A program made the position numbers and the translations under genes. DNA of 64,000 bases from Prinsepia uniflora (taxonomy: Eukaryota > Streptophyta > Magnoliopsida > Rosales > Rosaceae), in assembly GCA_032719365.1 (NCBI GenBank), contig CM064873.1, positions 10,946,501-11,010,500 of the forward strand, given 5' to 3'. Shown here one piece after another: positions 46,029 to 57,476 of the stretch. Below the pieces are notes generated by a model. The model made no database searches, was not told the DNA's origin, and saw only the letters and a program-made list of their open reading frames with translations. Numbering within the stretch: position 1 is the first letter of the stretch; every line of letters starts with the position of its first letter.

Positions 46029-47712
46029 AGGTGGAGCCATCTGCGACGCCTATCTTGGTTCGGAGGAGCTGAAAGCGTGGTCTGGGTAAGGGCTTGGTGA
46101 GTGCATCAGCCAGCTGGTCATCAGTGGCCACATGAGAGACAGTGAGGAGGCCACGAGAGACATGGTCGCGGACGAACTGGAAATCAATATCCACATGTTT
46201 CATACGCGAGTGCAAGGCCGGATTGGCACAATAGAAGGTTGTGCCGATATTGTCACATGAGATATTGGGGGGCCCGGAGAGAGATAGACCAAGTTCCTTC
46301 ATGAGGGACTGGACCCAAAGTAGCTCAGCAGCAGTAGAAGCTACAGCCCGATATTCTGCTTCAGTGGAGGACCGGGAGACCGACTTCTGCTTGCGGGAGC
46401 TCCAAGAAATGAGATTTCCACCAAGATAAACTAAGTAGGCTGTGGTGGACTTCCGATCATTGCGATCGGCAGTCCAATCAGCATCTGAAAAGGCTGCAAT
46501 TGTGTGGAAAGCATGAGAGACAGCCTTCAGATCATGCGTGGACTGGCTGTGTAGATGCAGACCGTAGTGAAGAGTGCCCCTGAGATATCTGAGAACCCGT
46601 TTTAGGGCCTGCTAATGAGTGTCGGTTGGGGAATGCATAAATTGAGACAGCTTGTTGGTTGCATAGGACACGTCTGGGCGAGTGAGGCTCAGGTATTGTA
46701 AGCTGCCAATAATGCGGCGAAAGAGGGTGGAGTCAGCCGGGGGAGAGCCATCCTGTAGGATCAGAGGGGGTGCCACAGCTAGAGGAGTTGGGACCAGTTT
46801 AGCACCCTCCATGCGAGCCATGGTGAGGAGATCATGGATGTATCGATGTTGAGAGAGAAAAAGTCCGGTGGGGGTGGGGATGACTTCTACCCCAAGAAAA
46901 TAATGGAGGGGGCCGAGATCCTTGACTGAAAACCGGGCTGCCAGTTGCTGAATGAAGGTGGTGATAAGATGAGGGGCATTGCCAGTGAGAATGAGGTCAT
47001 CCACATAGACTAAGAAGTAGAGTACTTGGGAGCCCTGCTTAAGAACAAAAAGAGAAGCATCATAGAGTATGGTGACACAACCCTGTTGAAGTAAGAACCC
47101 ATGAAGTTCCTGGTACCAGGCCCTAGGGGCCTGTTTAAGACCATATAGAGCTTTGTTAAGCTTGCACACGTAAGAAGGTGTATGTGGGTCAACAAACCCC
47201 TTTGGCTGGGCCATATAGACATCCTCATTTAGAGTGCCCTGGAGGAATGCGTTGTTGACATCCAGCTGGCGGATAGGCCAGCCATGAGTCACGGCCAGGT
47301 GGAGGATAATGCGGATAGTAGTAGGCTTGACCACAGGGCTGTAGGTTTCGGAAAAGTCAATGCCCGGTCGCTGGTGGTATCCTTTGGCCACGAGTCTAGC
47401 TTTGTATCTGTCCACAGTACCATCCGGATGACGCTTGATGCGAAACACCCACTTGTTGCCCACTAGATTCTGGTCCGGATGAGGAGGAACCAAGTCCCAA
47501 GTGCCATTCCGAATGAGGGCTGTGAGCTCTGCAGACATGGCAGAGCGCCAATGCGGGTCCTTGACTGCTTGAGAGACACATGTGGGCTCGGTCAGGGGGA
47601 GGGGATGGGTGGTAGTGACCATGGCATAGGAGGGGACAGGTGGGATTGCACCAGATTTGGTACGGGTGAGCATAGGGTGAGTGGAAGATGGTGGGGGTGG
47701 TGAGTTAAGGGT

Positions 47713-47736
47713 GGGGGGGGGGGGGGGGGGGGGGGG
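47713..47736 (+). repeat. 24-nt G tract (Pro codons of the Copia linker)
   Basis: A run of 24 G on the plus strand, encoding prolines on the coding strand. Long homopolymers are prone to length change and sequencing error. Confidence 0.95.
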
Positions 47737-50352
47737 TGGAGGGGGAGGTTGAGGACGTGGTTGACGCCGGGTATATGTGCGGAGAGTGGGTGGGGGTGAA
47801 GGGAAGGCAGGGCCAGGAGCAGGAGATGGTGGTGCTGCGGGAAGGGAGGTGGGAGGGGGGAGGTTGGTCCGGGGGCAAAGGAGAGACAGCAGGTGGGAGC
47901 GGTGCTGCTTCAGAGCCAGACAGGAGCGGTGTGTCCATGGAAGCCACAGGTGCTGCAGAAGCTGGTGGGGGAGAAAATGTGGTGGCCGGAGAGGAAGAAA
48001 TGAAGGACACGAGTGGAAGAGTGGAAAGCCACTCCTGGAAATGATCAGAGGTGACCGTAGGAGCTGTAGGGTGAGAGGAAAGACCAGGAAAGGAAGTTTC
48101 ATCAAATTGGACATGCCTAGACACGTACAGACGGTTGGAGGTTGGATCAAGACACAAGTAGGCACTTTGGTTGAGAGAGTAACCAAGGAAAACACAGGGA
48201 GTGGACTTAGGCTGCAGTTTGTTGGAGGTGTAGGGGCACAGCCAGGGATAGCACGGGCATCCAAACACCTTGAGACGGGTGTAATTGGGGGACTGGTGAA
48301 ACAGGGCAGAATAGGGAGTGGAGTGGTGAAGAATAGAGGTGGGGAGGCGATTTATGAGGTAAACTGCACCCTTAAAGGCATACGGCCAGTAATGAAGGGA
48401 AACACGGGCTTGGTGGAGGAGGGTGAGACCAGTTTCCACGACATGGCGGTGGCGCCATTCAGCCACCCCATTGTGTTGGGGGGTATGAGGAGGGGTGAGC
48501 AAGTGGTGGATACCATGACTAGCAAGAAAAGCTTTGAGTTTAACGTATTCACCGCCTCCATCAGTATATAGAGTAGCAATAGTGGTTTGGAAATAGTTTT
48601 CGACCAATTTTTTGAAATCAAGGAATGTAGGATACACATCTGATTTATGTTTCAGAGGGTATAACCAGGTATATTTTGTGAAGTGATCGACAAATATGAC
48701 ATAGTAGGCATAGCCTTCGGGGGAGATGTAGGGAGCAGGTCCCCAAACATCTGAAAACAGTAATTGCAAAGGTCGTGTGCTGGTAAGAGAAGTCTCACCA
48801 AATGGGAGACGGTGACTTTTATTGCATTGACATGATGAACAAAGAGATGCAGGAAATTTGAAAGGTACATGAATGGAATTGGAACGAAAAATAGACTCGA
48901 GAATTTTCTGACTAGGATGACCAAGGCGACGGTGCCACAAGGTAGGGGAAGCCACCACACCAGCGAGAGCTTGAGGGGTTGGGGAGGGAGGTGACCATTC
49001 GTACACACCGTCCTTACTCGGGCCGTGAAGAAGGACCGCCCCCGTGCTGAGATCCTTCACCTGGAAGTAAGTAGGAAAGAATTCAATGGAAGTACTATTA
49101 GTAAGATTAAACTGAGATATAGAGAGCAGATTTCGGGTCATTTGGGGAACACACAAGACATTTTGGAGAGTAAGAGGGCGAGAGGGGGAAGAGGGGAGAG
49201 TAGTATTACCGGTGTGGGTGATGGTTAACCCCTTACCATTGCCTAGGAGGATTTCATCAGGGCCATGATAGTGCTGCACTGCAGTGAGTTGGTTTGGAGT
49301 GGAGGTGACATGGTGAGAGGCACCTGAGTCAAGCAGCCAAGGAGCAGAGGAACTCGACATGAGAGCGTTAGCCACAGGTGGGGGTGCGGTTTGGGGCTGC
49401 AGTTGGGGGCAGCGTTTGGCACTGTGCCCTGGAGTGCCACACCACTGGCAAGTACCACGGTAGCCGCTGCCATGTGAATGGGAAGGGCGGTGGTAGTCTG
49501 AAGCAGGAGCAGAGGGGCGCGGACTGGGACGGTAAGGGGATCCACGGGAGGAACGGTTGGTGCCACGGGAGGTGTGAACGGCATTAACTGTAATGGGGGC
49601 AGCAGGTGTGGGATTAACACGGCTGGAAGCAAGTTCGTGCTGAACAAGCATATCATGGAGATTCTCGAATGAGACAGAAGTGTCTCGTGACCGGACAGCC
49701 GCTGCAATATCCTTGAAATCAGTGCCGACACCATTCAAAACATGGAGGAGGAGGTCATCATCTGAAAGGGGTGTGTCGATGGCAGCCAGTTCATCGGCAA
49801 GCACCCGGACTTCCTGGAGATAATCTGAAACAGGGCGGCCATTTTGTCGAAGAAGAGTCAGCCGCTCCTTGAGGCCAAGGACCCGTGCTCTAGCTTTGCT
49901 GGCATAGAGACGACTGAGACGCCCCCATGCATCAGCAGAAGTCTGGGCAGCCGCAATTAAGGTGATCACCTGTGGTGATACGGACGCCAAAATGGCGTGA
50001 AGGAGAAGCTGGTCCTGACGGAACCAGTGAGCTCGCTGGGCAGATTCAGAGGGAGGAGGGCAGGGACGGGTGCCATCCACAAAGCCCATCAGATCATAGC
50101 CGTGAAGAAGGGCATGAAAATGAGCGCGCCAAGGGAAGAAAGTGGTGGCCGTCAGTTTGACAGGTAGTTGAGCAGCGGTATTGATGATGATCAGGGAAGG
50201 TATGGTGTCGGTGGGTGGAGGGGGAGTAGGGCTAAGGATACCGGTTGCAACAGTGGAGGCTGCAGTAGGGGCGGCTGCAGTGGTGGCGGCAGTAGGAGTG
50301 GCGGCCATGGAATTAGGTTTAATTGTCTAGGGTTGCTCGGTGGAGCTTTAGG

Positions 50353-50364
50353 GCTCTGATACCA
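50353..50364 (-). other. Copia primer-binding site
   Basis: TGGTATCAGAGC on the minus strand, complementary to the initiator methionine tRNA 3' end, with no gap to the 5' LTR. Confidence 0.95.
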
Positions 50365-50564
50365 TATAAGGTATGGATAATTTTATATTATATTCACTTA
50401 TGGAAGATGTACAGCCTAGGCAGGATATTTATACAGAATAGGTAGAGACCTAACTAGGTATAGAATTAAAGAGTCCTAACTAGGTAAGTGTCTAAACTAG
50501 GAAGAGCAGATATTAAGGAGGAGATTGATCTGCAATCTCCCCCGTTGACTTAGAGTCCTTAACA
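50365..50564 (-). repeat. Copia 5' LTR
   Basis: 200 bp, TGTTAAGG to CTTATA on the minus strand. Followed on the plus strand by the duplicated CAATC (50565-50569) and the rest of laccase exon 3. Confidence 0.93.
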
Positions 50565-51352
50565 CAATCATCTTTGGTAATATTTATATGCAATTATGCA
50601 TAACATTACTTCAAATGTAACTAACAAGCACATAGCGAAATTTCTGGCTGTTCATTATGTGCTAATGAATATCATACCATATATATATAGGAGAGTGGTG
50701 GAATGCAGACCCTGAGGCAGTTATTAAGCAGGCCATGCAAACAGGTGGAGGGCCAAATGTCTCTGATTCTTATACCCTCAATGGACTCCCAGGGCCATTG
50801 TACAATTGTTCTGCCAAAGGTATCAAATTGAAGCAACATAAAAACGGTTGGCAAATGTGACATAAATTTCGTGATTTTTAACATGAATGCCATGATGATT
50901 GAAATGCAATTGCATACATAATTTTGCATATGTGGGTCATTTTGCAGATGCATTCAAGCTAAAGGTTCAAGTTGGGAAGACTTACCTTCTGCGCCTAATC
51001 AACGCAGCACTCAATGATGCGCTGTTCTTCAGCATTGCAAAGCACACCCTGAGAGTGGTTGAAACCGATGCTGTTTATGTCAAACCCTTTGAGTCTGACA
51101 CAATTCTAATTGCCCCTGGACAGACTATAAATGTTGTGCTCAAGGCCAGCATTTCTCTTGCATATTCCATTGATCAATATAGTATATGTCATGACATCAG
51201 GCTAAAGTCCTTGTGATCATAAACCACAACAGAGATCTCTTGCATATTTAATTTTTCCATCTATCCAAAAACCATCAAAAGCATGTTGTAAATCATAATA
51301 TCCAGATACAAGTTGAAACCTTTCATCTCACGAAACGCTTACATTTCCACAG

Positions 51353-52235
51353 AAAGTTGTAGGTTTCTAGACAGGTCATCCATTAAAACAGCATAAGTTT
51401 AAACATTTGGAAGTTGGCCACAAGTGCTCATCAGAGTGAGCAACCTTTGTGCACCTTGTATTCTCCCAACTTTGCAAAACCAGCCCATAAGAGTGTTCTA
51501 AGTAACCGTATTTGGAAACAACTCCCCTACAAGACATTTTATCAAAAAGACTCATGGCCTCATCAATATTCTTATGCTTGCAATACCCACTTCATCCCAT
51601 CTGAAACTATAAGCATCAGCCATAAACCTCTTGCCAAGCATTAGTTTAAAAAGAAAATATTCGCCCTATCCATTTGTCCTTGCAAACAGTAACCATCCAT
51701 AAGTGAACTGTATGTAACTCTATCAGGTTCAACATCTCTATGAATCATCATTTCAACCGTGCTTTTTGCTTCCTCAACCATTCCCTCCTTGCAAAGTTGT
51801 AGGTTTCTAGACAGGTCATCCATTAAAACAGCATAAGTTTAAACATTTGGAAGTTGGCCACAACTGCTCATCAGAGTGAGCAACCTTTGTGCACCTTGTA
51901 TTCTCCCAACTTTGCAAAACCAGCCCATAAGAGTGTTCTAAGTAACCGTATTTGGAAACAACTACCCTACAAGAAATTTCATCAAAAAGACTCATGGCCT
52001 CATCAATATTCTTATGCTTGCAATACCCACTTCATCCCATCTGAAACTATAAGCATCAACCATAAACCTCTTGATAAGCATTAGTTTAAAAAAAAAAATT
52101 CGCCCTATTTATTTCTCCTTGCAAACAGTAACCATCCATAAGTGAACTGTATTTAACTCTATCAGGTTCAACATCTCTACGAATCATCATTTCAACCGTG
52201 CTTTTTGCTTCCTCAACCATTCCCTCCTTGCAAAG
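51353..52235. repeat. Direct duplication of about 440 bp within the PPR pseudogene
   Basis: 51353-51792 and 51793-52235 are near identical; the differences are a handful of substitutions and a short indel in an A run (51649/52089). They adjoin head to tail, consistent with unequal crossover inside the repeat-rich PPR gene. Confidence 0.9.
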
Positions 52236-53000
52236 TGTATCTACCAGGACACCGAAGGTGTGAACATCTGGAAAGGATATTTTTGCTCACCATTTCGTTC
52301 AACAATCTCTTAGCTTCTTTAAACTCCCCTAATCTGCAAACTCCATGAATCAAAGAGGTGTAGGCAATGACACTTGGGGGCAATACCTTTACCTATCATT
52401 TCTCAAAAGAGTTTCAAATTTCAATGCGTCAGCAATTAGTGTATCCTTACAAAGATGGTCAACGATCATGCTATAGACAACTAAATTAGGCTTGCAAGCT
52501 CCTTGTTCCATCTTCCTAAGAAGTTAAATAGCTGCATTATTGTTTCCGTTCATGCAAAATTCCTTAATAAATGTATCAAAAGTAACCACATTTGGCTTGC
52601 AATTACCACTTTCCATCATTTTGATGAAAATTACTCTGAATCAGCTACTATATTCTCAAGAAGAAAGCTCATTTTTATAATTTCAAAAGCCAATTTTTAT
52701 AATTTCCCAGAGACTACAAAGTACAAACTAAACCCCATTTTCTTATACAAAGAGATGGCTTGGGAATAATGTTTCAATTCCGCCATTTGACTCAAGATTT
52801 GATTGAAACCGATAATGGGAGGGGAGGCATTTGAAGCATTTCATCGAACACATTGAAGGCATTTTCAAGAAAATTGATTTGGGTATATCTCTCACTCTCA
52901 AGAGCTGCTCTAGTTGAGTTGTTCTAGATTTGATTGGTTTTGAGGGTTAAGAGTAATTGTTGACGAAAACAGAACCAGAAGAGTGAAGGCGAGACATACC
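51400..53000 (-). pseudogene. PPR (pentatricopeptide repeat) gene, pseudogene
   Basis: PPR proteins bind organellar RNA. The minus-strand translation starts near 53000 (MSRLHSSGSVF), then shows, with frame changes, an Rf-like N-terminal region (FNVFDEMLQMP, FNQIL, HYSQAISLYKKMG at about 52890-52750), and degenerate 35-residue repeats such as SLIHGVCRLGEFKEAKRLL (52370-52290), LCKEGMVEEAKSTVEMMI and RVTYSSLMDGYCLQGQMDRA (51790-51650). The last part is duplicated. Many stops and frameshifts occur. The resemblance to fertility-restorer-like PPRs is inference. It lies just 3' of the truncated laccase, in convergent orientation. Confidence 0.82.
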
Positions 53001-53219
53001 TCTGAGCTGCTGCACCAACAAGAAGAAGAAGCAACAGCAACAATAGGCCTCATTCTTCATCTCTGAGACGGTAGGTCTCAGGAAAAGGTTCAAAGATAGC
53101 TGGAAATGAAGCGCAAACCTCCAACTGATTTCCTTGAGAAAGCAATTCGCCAAAAAGGTTCCATCTTTAGATTTAACTTCCTTCCAAAAAAACCTCATTT
53201 CCTACTGACTACTTGGTAA

Positions 53220-54344
53220 AGACTAAAGAGCAATACATGCTCTATTAGTTTCTCGATTACTTTTTGAGCTTAATTAAACTGTTTAGTATTTACATCACTT
53301 GAATTTTGAAAGTTAATAATTAATTACTTTAGATTCTTTCAAATGCTCTCATACAAGACTTACATAAAACAACTCTAAAATTTCGTAATAAATTTTAAGA
53401 TAAATATTACGAAAATCATACTCGATTTTTCACTCAATCGTATGATTATTATCCACGAATATAAATTTTTTATTATATTTTGGTTAACAAAAAGTAAAAA
53501 TTTAGTTCTTTTTTTTATCTCAATTTTGTTGTTCAAGTAAAATCCAATCCTTCCAAGATAGAAATTAAAGAGAGTATTATGCTTGCCGTCTGCTTTATAT
53601 GGAAATCAAAGTTCAGAGGCCATTAATTAGACTCAGTACTGATAAGAATCTGAACTTCAAAAACATCAAGAGATCATATTTTATAATTGTTGAATCAAAG
53701 ATTGAACTCGTCGCGAAAAGTCTTCACAATTCCTGCAAACAGCAAATAATTAGCTATCGTTGCTTCGATCGATTTACCCGGGGGTTGTTCGACCAAGAAC
53801 CTTAAGTTAGCTTTGAGAGAGGAAAGGGATATACTTCGAAACGAAGAATCAACGTACCTTGAAAATGAAATGTGCCTTGCTATTTATAGGAAAATCTTGG
53901 GAGCCTTGGAGCGTTCTGATTGGTCGGTTGAATATTTAATTAGTAAATAATATATTATTATTAAATATATTATTTAATAATTGTAATGATGGCTCATCAT
54001 GATAGTAATGATATTTATTGTATTTTAATATTAATTATCCATTATTAAGAATAACGACAATTAACTCTCGGGGAGAATATTAATATTATGGAGATTTTAA
54101 CCCGATCAAATAACGTATTTAATTGGTAAACAGATTATTTAATGTGCGGGTGTTTTCAAATGATCAGTGTTATTGTCAGGGGCAAATTAGTCATTTTTGG
54201 GAATTACAGGCCACGTGGCAGCTTCGTAATTTTCGGATGATTTCGGGTTCCACAAATGCCCCCACATCAATTCGGAATTCGGGGAATCTAAAGGGATGTA
54301 CATTGTTCGGAATCTTACATTATCAGGTTTTCCCATTACTGTTG
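53220..54344. other. AT-rich spacer with possible LTR remnant
   Basis: AT-rich; contains 'ctatttatagg' (53880) in a setting that resembles an LTR promoter, but no termini or duplication were found. Nothing else is supported. Confidence 0.4.
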
Positions 54345-55835
54345 AATTAAAAAATCGAGTTCCAGCGTCTTTTTGACGATTTTGCCCCTAGTTATAAGGG
54401 CCAAAAGTTGACTTTTTGATTGGAACACTTTTTGGTCTTTCCGAAGGGACTGTTGAGAATATCTCGAGGCGCTGAATCCGCAGACAGACGGCTTGCATCG
54501 ATCCGAGGTCGGACGCGAAAGTTGTGGGTCAGCAAAGGCGAGGGGTATTTTGGTGATTTTGCAAAGTAAGGGCAAAATGTTGACTTTTGACTCGAACGGT
54601 CAAACGGACTTTGACCGATGACTATGACGTAGTTCCGGATGTCACGGGTCCGTAGACAGGCGGCATGTCCAAAACGGAGCTCGAATGTGAAAGTTTACGG
54701 CTCTACGTAGTCTAGGGGTAAAATGGTAAATTACCGAGCGAAGGGCGAAACGGTCTTTCAAATGAAAAGTGAATGCTGACTCAAGCTACCAGCCAAACAT
54801 GTCACTTTCCCTCTCACTTTTACACCTGATTTTAGGGATGAAATCAAGGGTTAGGAACATTAAACCTTTAATTAGGGAAAAATCATTCATTTTGTCTAAT
54901 TTGTGTCATTGTTAAATAACAGATCAAATCAGTTGTGAGAATTAGCAATTGAGAGGTTGAATTAGACCAAAACAAACACGAGGTACAGAGGGTTCACTGA
55001 TTTTGCCGATTTCGAAAATTTTGAAATATTGTGGTGAAAATTCGAATTCGAATTCGCGAGCCTTGAGGATCAAAATTGAACTCGAAAAAGTCTCCTGGGA
55101 TAATTTCGAACCGATCCACAACAAAAACGAAGAGAATTGGGGCTGCCCTGAGCAAGAACAGAAATACTATTTTTTGCTCAAAATCGAGCTTGAGTTCGAA
55201 TAGCTGGAGGTACAATTTTATGAAATTGATTATGTAAAAATGTTGGTTTCACTCTAATTATGCTCTCTGTATAAATTAATTTTGAAAACAGGGACGATTT
55301 GAGCGAACCCGATCACGAAACCCGTTTGAAAGTTCATCGTGGGATTGTTGGTTTTTGGTTGTAATTGAAGTAATTAAATGTACAGAACCTAAATTAAGAT
55401 GGTTTAGATGACATCAGTTTAAAGAACGGAAGCAATCAAGGTCGAATCGATGGAGATTTTTCCGGGTCTGATCGAGGGCACACGACCCGTTTAACAGAGA
55501 AACGGGCAGAGAAGACGCACTGTAGCAGTTACTGTACTACGCGCGTGGCTTTCACGCGCAGCCGCTTACGGCGGTGCGTGAGGGCGCGTGGATGTGTTTC
55601 TGGGGAAGTGTTCAACATGTGTTTTACTACACTTAATGTAATGAACATTTTTGGTGTTGGGTCCGAGACAAACTGACATCGTATTGATACTGTTTCGAGG
55701 GTCTGATGGTTTAGGTCATGTTTTAAATTAATATTTAATTCTCGAAAAATTGTGGGAAATTGATATGATATTCTTAGAGTCATTAGTGACCCTTTATGAT
55801 GTTTTTATGGGCAGGATTCGAGATTCCTGAAAAGT
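54345..55835 (+). mobile_element. Truncated long LTR, plus orientation
   Basis: Contains the ordered landmarks of the plus-oriented family: 'ggccaaaagttgac' (54400), a 'cgcagacagacggc' block (54479), 'gaccgatgactatgacgtag' (54615), 'gtccgtagacaggcggcatg' (54649), 'cactttccctctcac' (54801) and the 'aatgtaatgaac' block (55635). Both ends are missing. Confidence 0.6.
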
Positions 55836-55879
55836 GTCAGAAATTACAAAATCGCTTGCAGTTTGGACAGTGCGTGCTT

Positions 55880-56155
55880 GCAATGGTAGGCTGGCTCACA
55901 TTCAATGTGACTCTTTCTAGTACCAAAAATATGCTTGCTACGTGTCGAGAGTCCATCGAAGGTGTTTGGAAACTTTGTCGGGGTGGGTGTACAACTAGTG
56001 CTACATGGTGAACGGAGTTTTGGCTGAACAGTCGACGGGGATTTGGCGGTGACTGAGTGCACTTGCGAACGTGACTAGTGAGCATTGGTAGGCTGGATCA
56101 CATCCACTGTGACTCTTGCTAGTACCACAAATATGCTCGCTATGCGTCAAGGTGC
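55880..56155 (+). repeat. Direct repeat of about 70 bp, 203 bp apart
   Basis: 'ggtaggctggctcacattca' (from 55885) and its near copy from 56088 share about 65 bp with several mismatches, including 'tgtgactctt', 'ctagtacca' and 'aaatatgct'. Confidence 0.75.
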
Positions 56156-56849
56156 CGAGAGACCCAGCAAGCTTGCTTTGTGGGAGCGTGGTAGTTCTCG
56201 TAGCCTTAGTCCATTCGGAAGGAAAGCTATGGAGTTTGAGAAGCCTGAAGACTTCAAGGAGTGGAAGGCTCGCAATCAAATTGCTTTTCCAGACGATGTC
56301 TTTGTGGAGCTTGGCGAAAGATGTTCTTCCATGAAGGCTCTTAAGCATGGAAGAGGAAAAAACCCTGTCGGCGGTCGGTGGACTAAATTCCACCCTTTGA
56401 CTATTGGGTGGGGTTTCAAATTCCCGTTCTCGAAGTTCTTCTCCAAGATTATTGGCCGGATGGGATGCAGCCCTGCTCAACTGGACATCGATGTTTATCG
56501 ACACATCATGTGCTTTGAGAAGTTGAACAAGTTTTTTAGCCTGGGACTCTTGGAAGATGAATTCTGGCATTGTTATTCCGTGTCACACAACGGAGTTACC
56601 GGCGGTCGGTTTTCTCGAGTCGTACCCAAAGTGGAGCTATTTTTTAGGGTGGAGTTCAATGACAGCACGTACAGAGTCAACTGTATTGAAGTCGGCGGTG
56701 CATGGGACAAACACGCCTATGCCGCCGCTATGAATAAGACCTATGCAGCAGTTTGCAGAGGGATTCCGCGGTGTCTAAGTGGACTCGGCGATGCCTGGAC
56801 GGTCCTTGGCGGGCTGGGAGGCAGAAAGAGAGGCCGTTGGGAATTTTAG
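56086..56849 (+). CDS. Plant transposon-type protein, fragment (254 codons)
   Basis: An open frame of 254 codons whose middle (GWGFKFPFSKFFSKIIGRMG, SPAQLDIDVYRHIMCFEKLN, FFRVEFNDSTYR) resembles the N-terminal domain of plant proteins annotated as putative gypsy-type transposon (Transposase_28, PF04195). That domain has no proven enzyme activity. The true start may be MEFEKPEDFKEW (56228). The end is natural (stop, then AT-rich tail), but a copy at 33405 shows the tail continued beyond the LTR insertion at 56887. No partner domains lie nearby, so it is likely a retroelement-derived fragment. The assignment is by pattern only. Confidence 0.5.
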
Positions 56850-56886
56850 GAAATTAAAAAAAATCCAAGTCGTTATACACTGTAAC

Positions 56887-57476
56887 TGTCAGGACCCACC
56901 CCGGTTTCGCACCGAAACCCGAGATAAATCCTGCTCCCGTCTGACCACCCAACCGTAACCAGGCAGACGCAGGAGAAAATACTCAATACCATATCCCGAA
57001 GTCAAAGTTTACAGAGCATAGTACATAACACAACAAATTAAAAGTGATAATATTTTACACGCACGCGGAAGAAAAACAAACACTCCGGGATCCCTCACGT
57101 CCCTTCTATGCCTCGGACACTGCCTCTACGTCAAAACCCCGCACTAGCTCCACAACCTGGAGGGCAATTTAAAAAAAAAAACAGAAAGTGTGAGTGGACC
57201 AGAAAGTACAAAAAGTTCAAAAACCATTTCATATAAAAACCGGGGTTTTAGCCCTCCGTTTTGAAACCACATGCATAACCAGCAGTTATGAACACAGTTA
57301 TAAAATAAGCATCAGAAAACATCATAAGAACAGAAACACTATAAAACAGTTATAGAAATCATAGCATGAGTATCAGAAACCGTATCATAAACCATAAAGC
57401 TCAAATCCTCATTTCCCGATCGAACCTGCTGGACCTATCCGAGTCTTTAAACTCCCGAGTCTTTAAACTCAATCCA
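56887..57476 (-). mobile_element. Long LTR, broken by the gag-only element
   Basis: Starts TGTCAGGACCCACCCCGG after 'ctgtaac' and matches the LTR at 57477 with many differences, including its 'gagtctttaaactc' motif at the end. It is cut at 57476, where the gag-only element begins. The remainder should lie beyond the right edge of the window. Confidence 0.8.

Larger units (their letters stand above)
45964..50308 (-). pseudogene. Copia gag-pol polyprotein with one frameshift and one stop
   Basis: Start Met at 50308. In order: gag (from residue 1, with LTATTFFPWRAHFHALLHGY), a CCHC knuckle CQWCGTPGHSAKRC, protease with LLDSGASHHVT, integrase with HRRLGH...CSSCQCNKSH zinc region, FSDVWGP, YTDGGGEY and AEWRHRH (D,D,E core), a Pro-rich linker, reverse transcriptase with YVDDLILTG, and RNase H with FSDADW and SRSSTEAEYRA. 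The first frame is open 50308-47705. Reverse transcriptase lies in another frame (open from 48264 to 46612), so one frameshift exists, most likely around 47880-47920 in G-rich linker DNA, upstream of the 24-G tract. TAG at 46612-46614 stands where the family usually has Trp before QALKRVLRYLRG; RNase H is then open to 45964. Only these two lesions were found. Confidence 0.92.
45816..50564 (-). mobile_element. Ty1-copia retrotransposon (4,749 bp), nearly intact
   Basis: Complete element with 200-bp LTRs (3' LTR 45816-46015, 5' LTR 50365-50564). On the minus strand the LTRs read TGTTAAGG...CTTATA. They differ at one base by my reading (T at 45992, C at 50541), so the insertion is recent. The primer-binding site TGGTATCAGAGC (initiator-Met tRNA) directly follows the 5' LTR, and a polypurine tract (46016-46028, minus strand, GGGGGCG) precedes the 3' LTR. 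Target duplication CAATC. The style of gag and the short LTRs suggest the Ale/Retrofit lineage, which is inference. Confidence 0.95.
45100..51147 (+). pseudogene. Laccase pseudogene, split by a Copia element and 3'-truncated
   Basis: Laccases are secreted multicopper oxidases that polymerise monolignols in the wall. Exon 1 is 45100-45222 (32-residue signal peptide, then GITRHYKFD), exon 2 45322-45472, exon 3 45578-45815 plus 50570-50576, exon 4 50691-50819, exon 5 50948 to about 51147; all introns are GT-AG. Exon 3 is 245 bp and exon 4 129 bp once the insert is removed, as in plant laccases. Motifs: LCHTKSIVTVNGKFPGP, HGIRQLQSGWADGP, WWHAHISWLR (copper-ligand histidines), GGGPNVSDSYT. Lesions: exon 2 is 151 instead of 152 bp (one base lost near 45452, just before the first HWHG copper motif), a Copia insertion in exon 3, and loss of everything after about 51147, including the second cupredoxin domains and the type 1 copper site. 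No function as an oxidase is possible. Closest in style to the LAC4/LAC17 group, by memory only. Confidence 0.93.

Noticed and set aside
47777..48571. Plus-strand open frame of 264 codons
   Set aside because: It lies antisense to Copia pol and has only low-complexity Gly/Arg content; the real coding strand has integrase and reverse transcriptase motifs.
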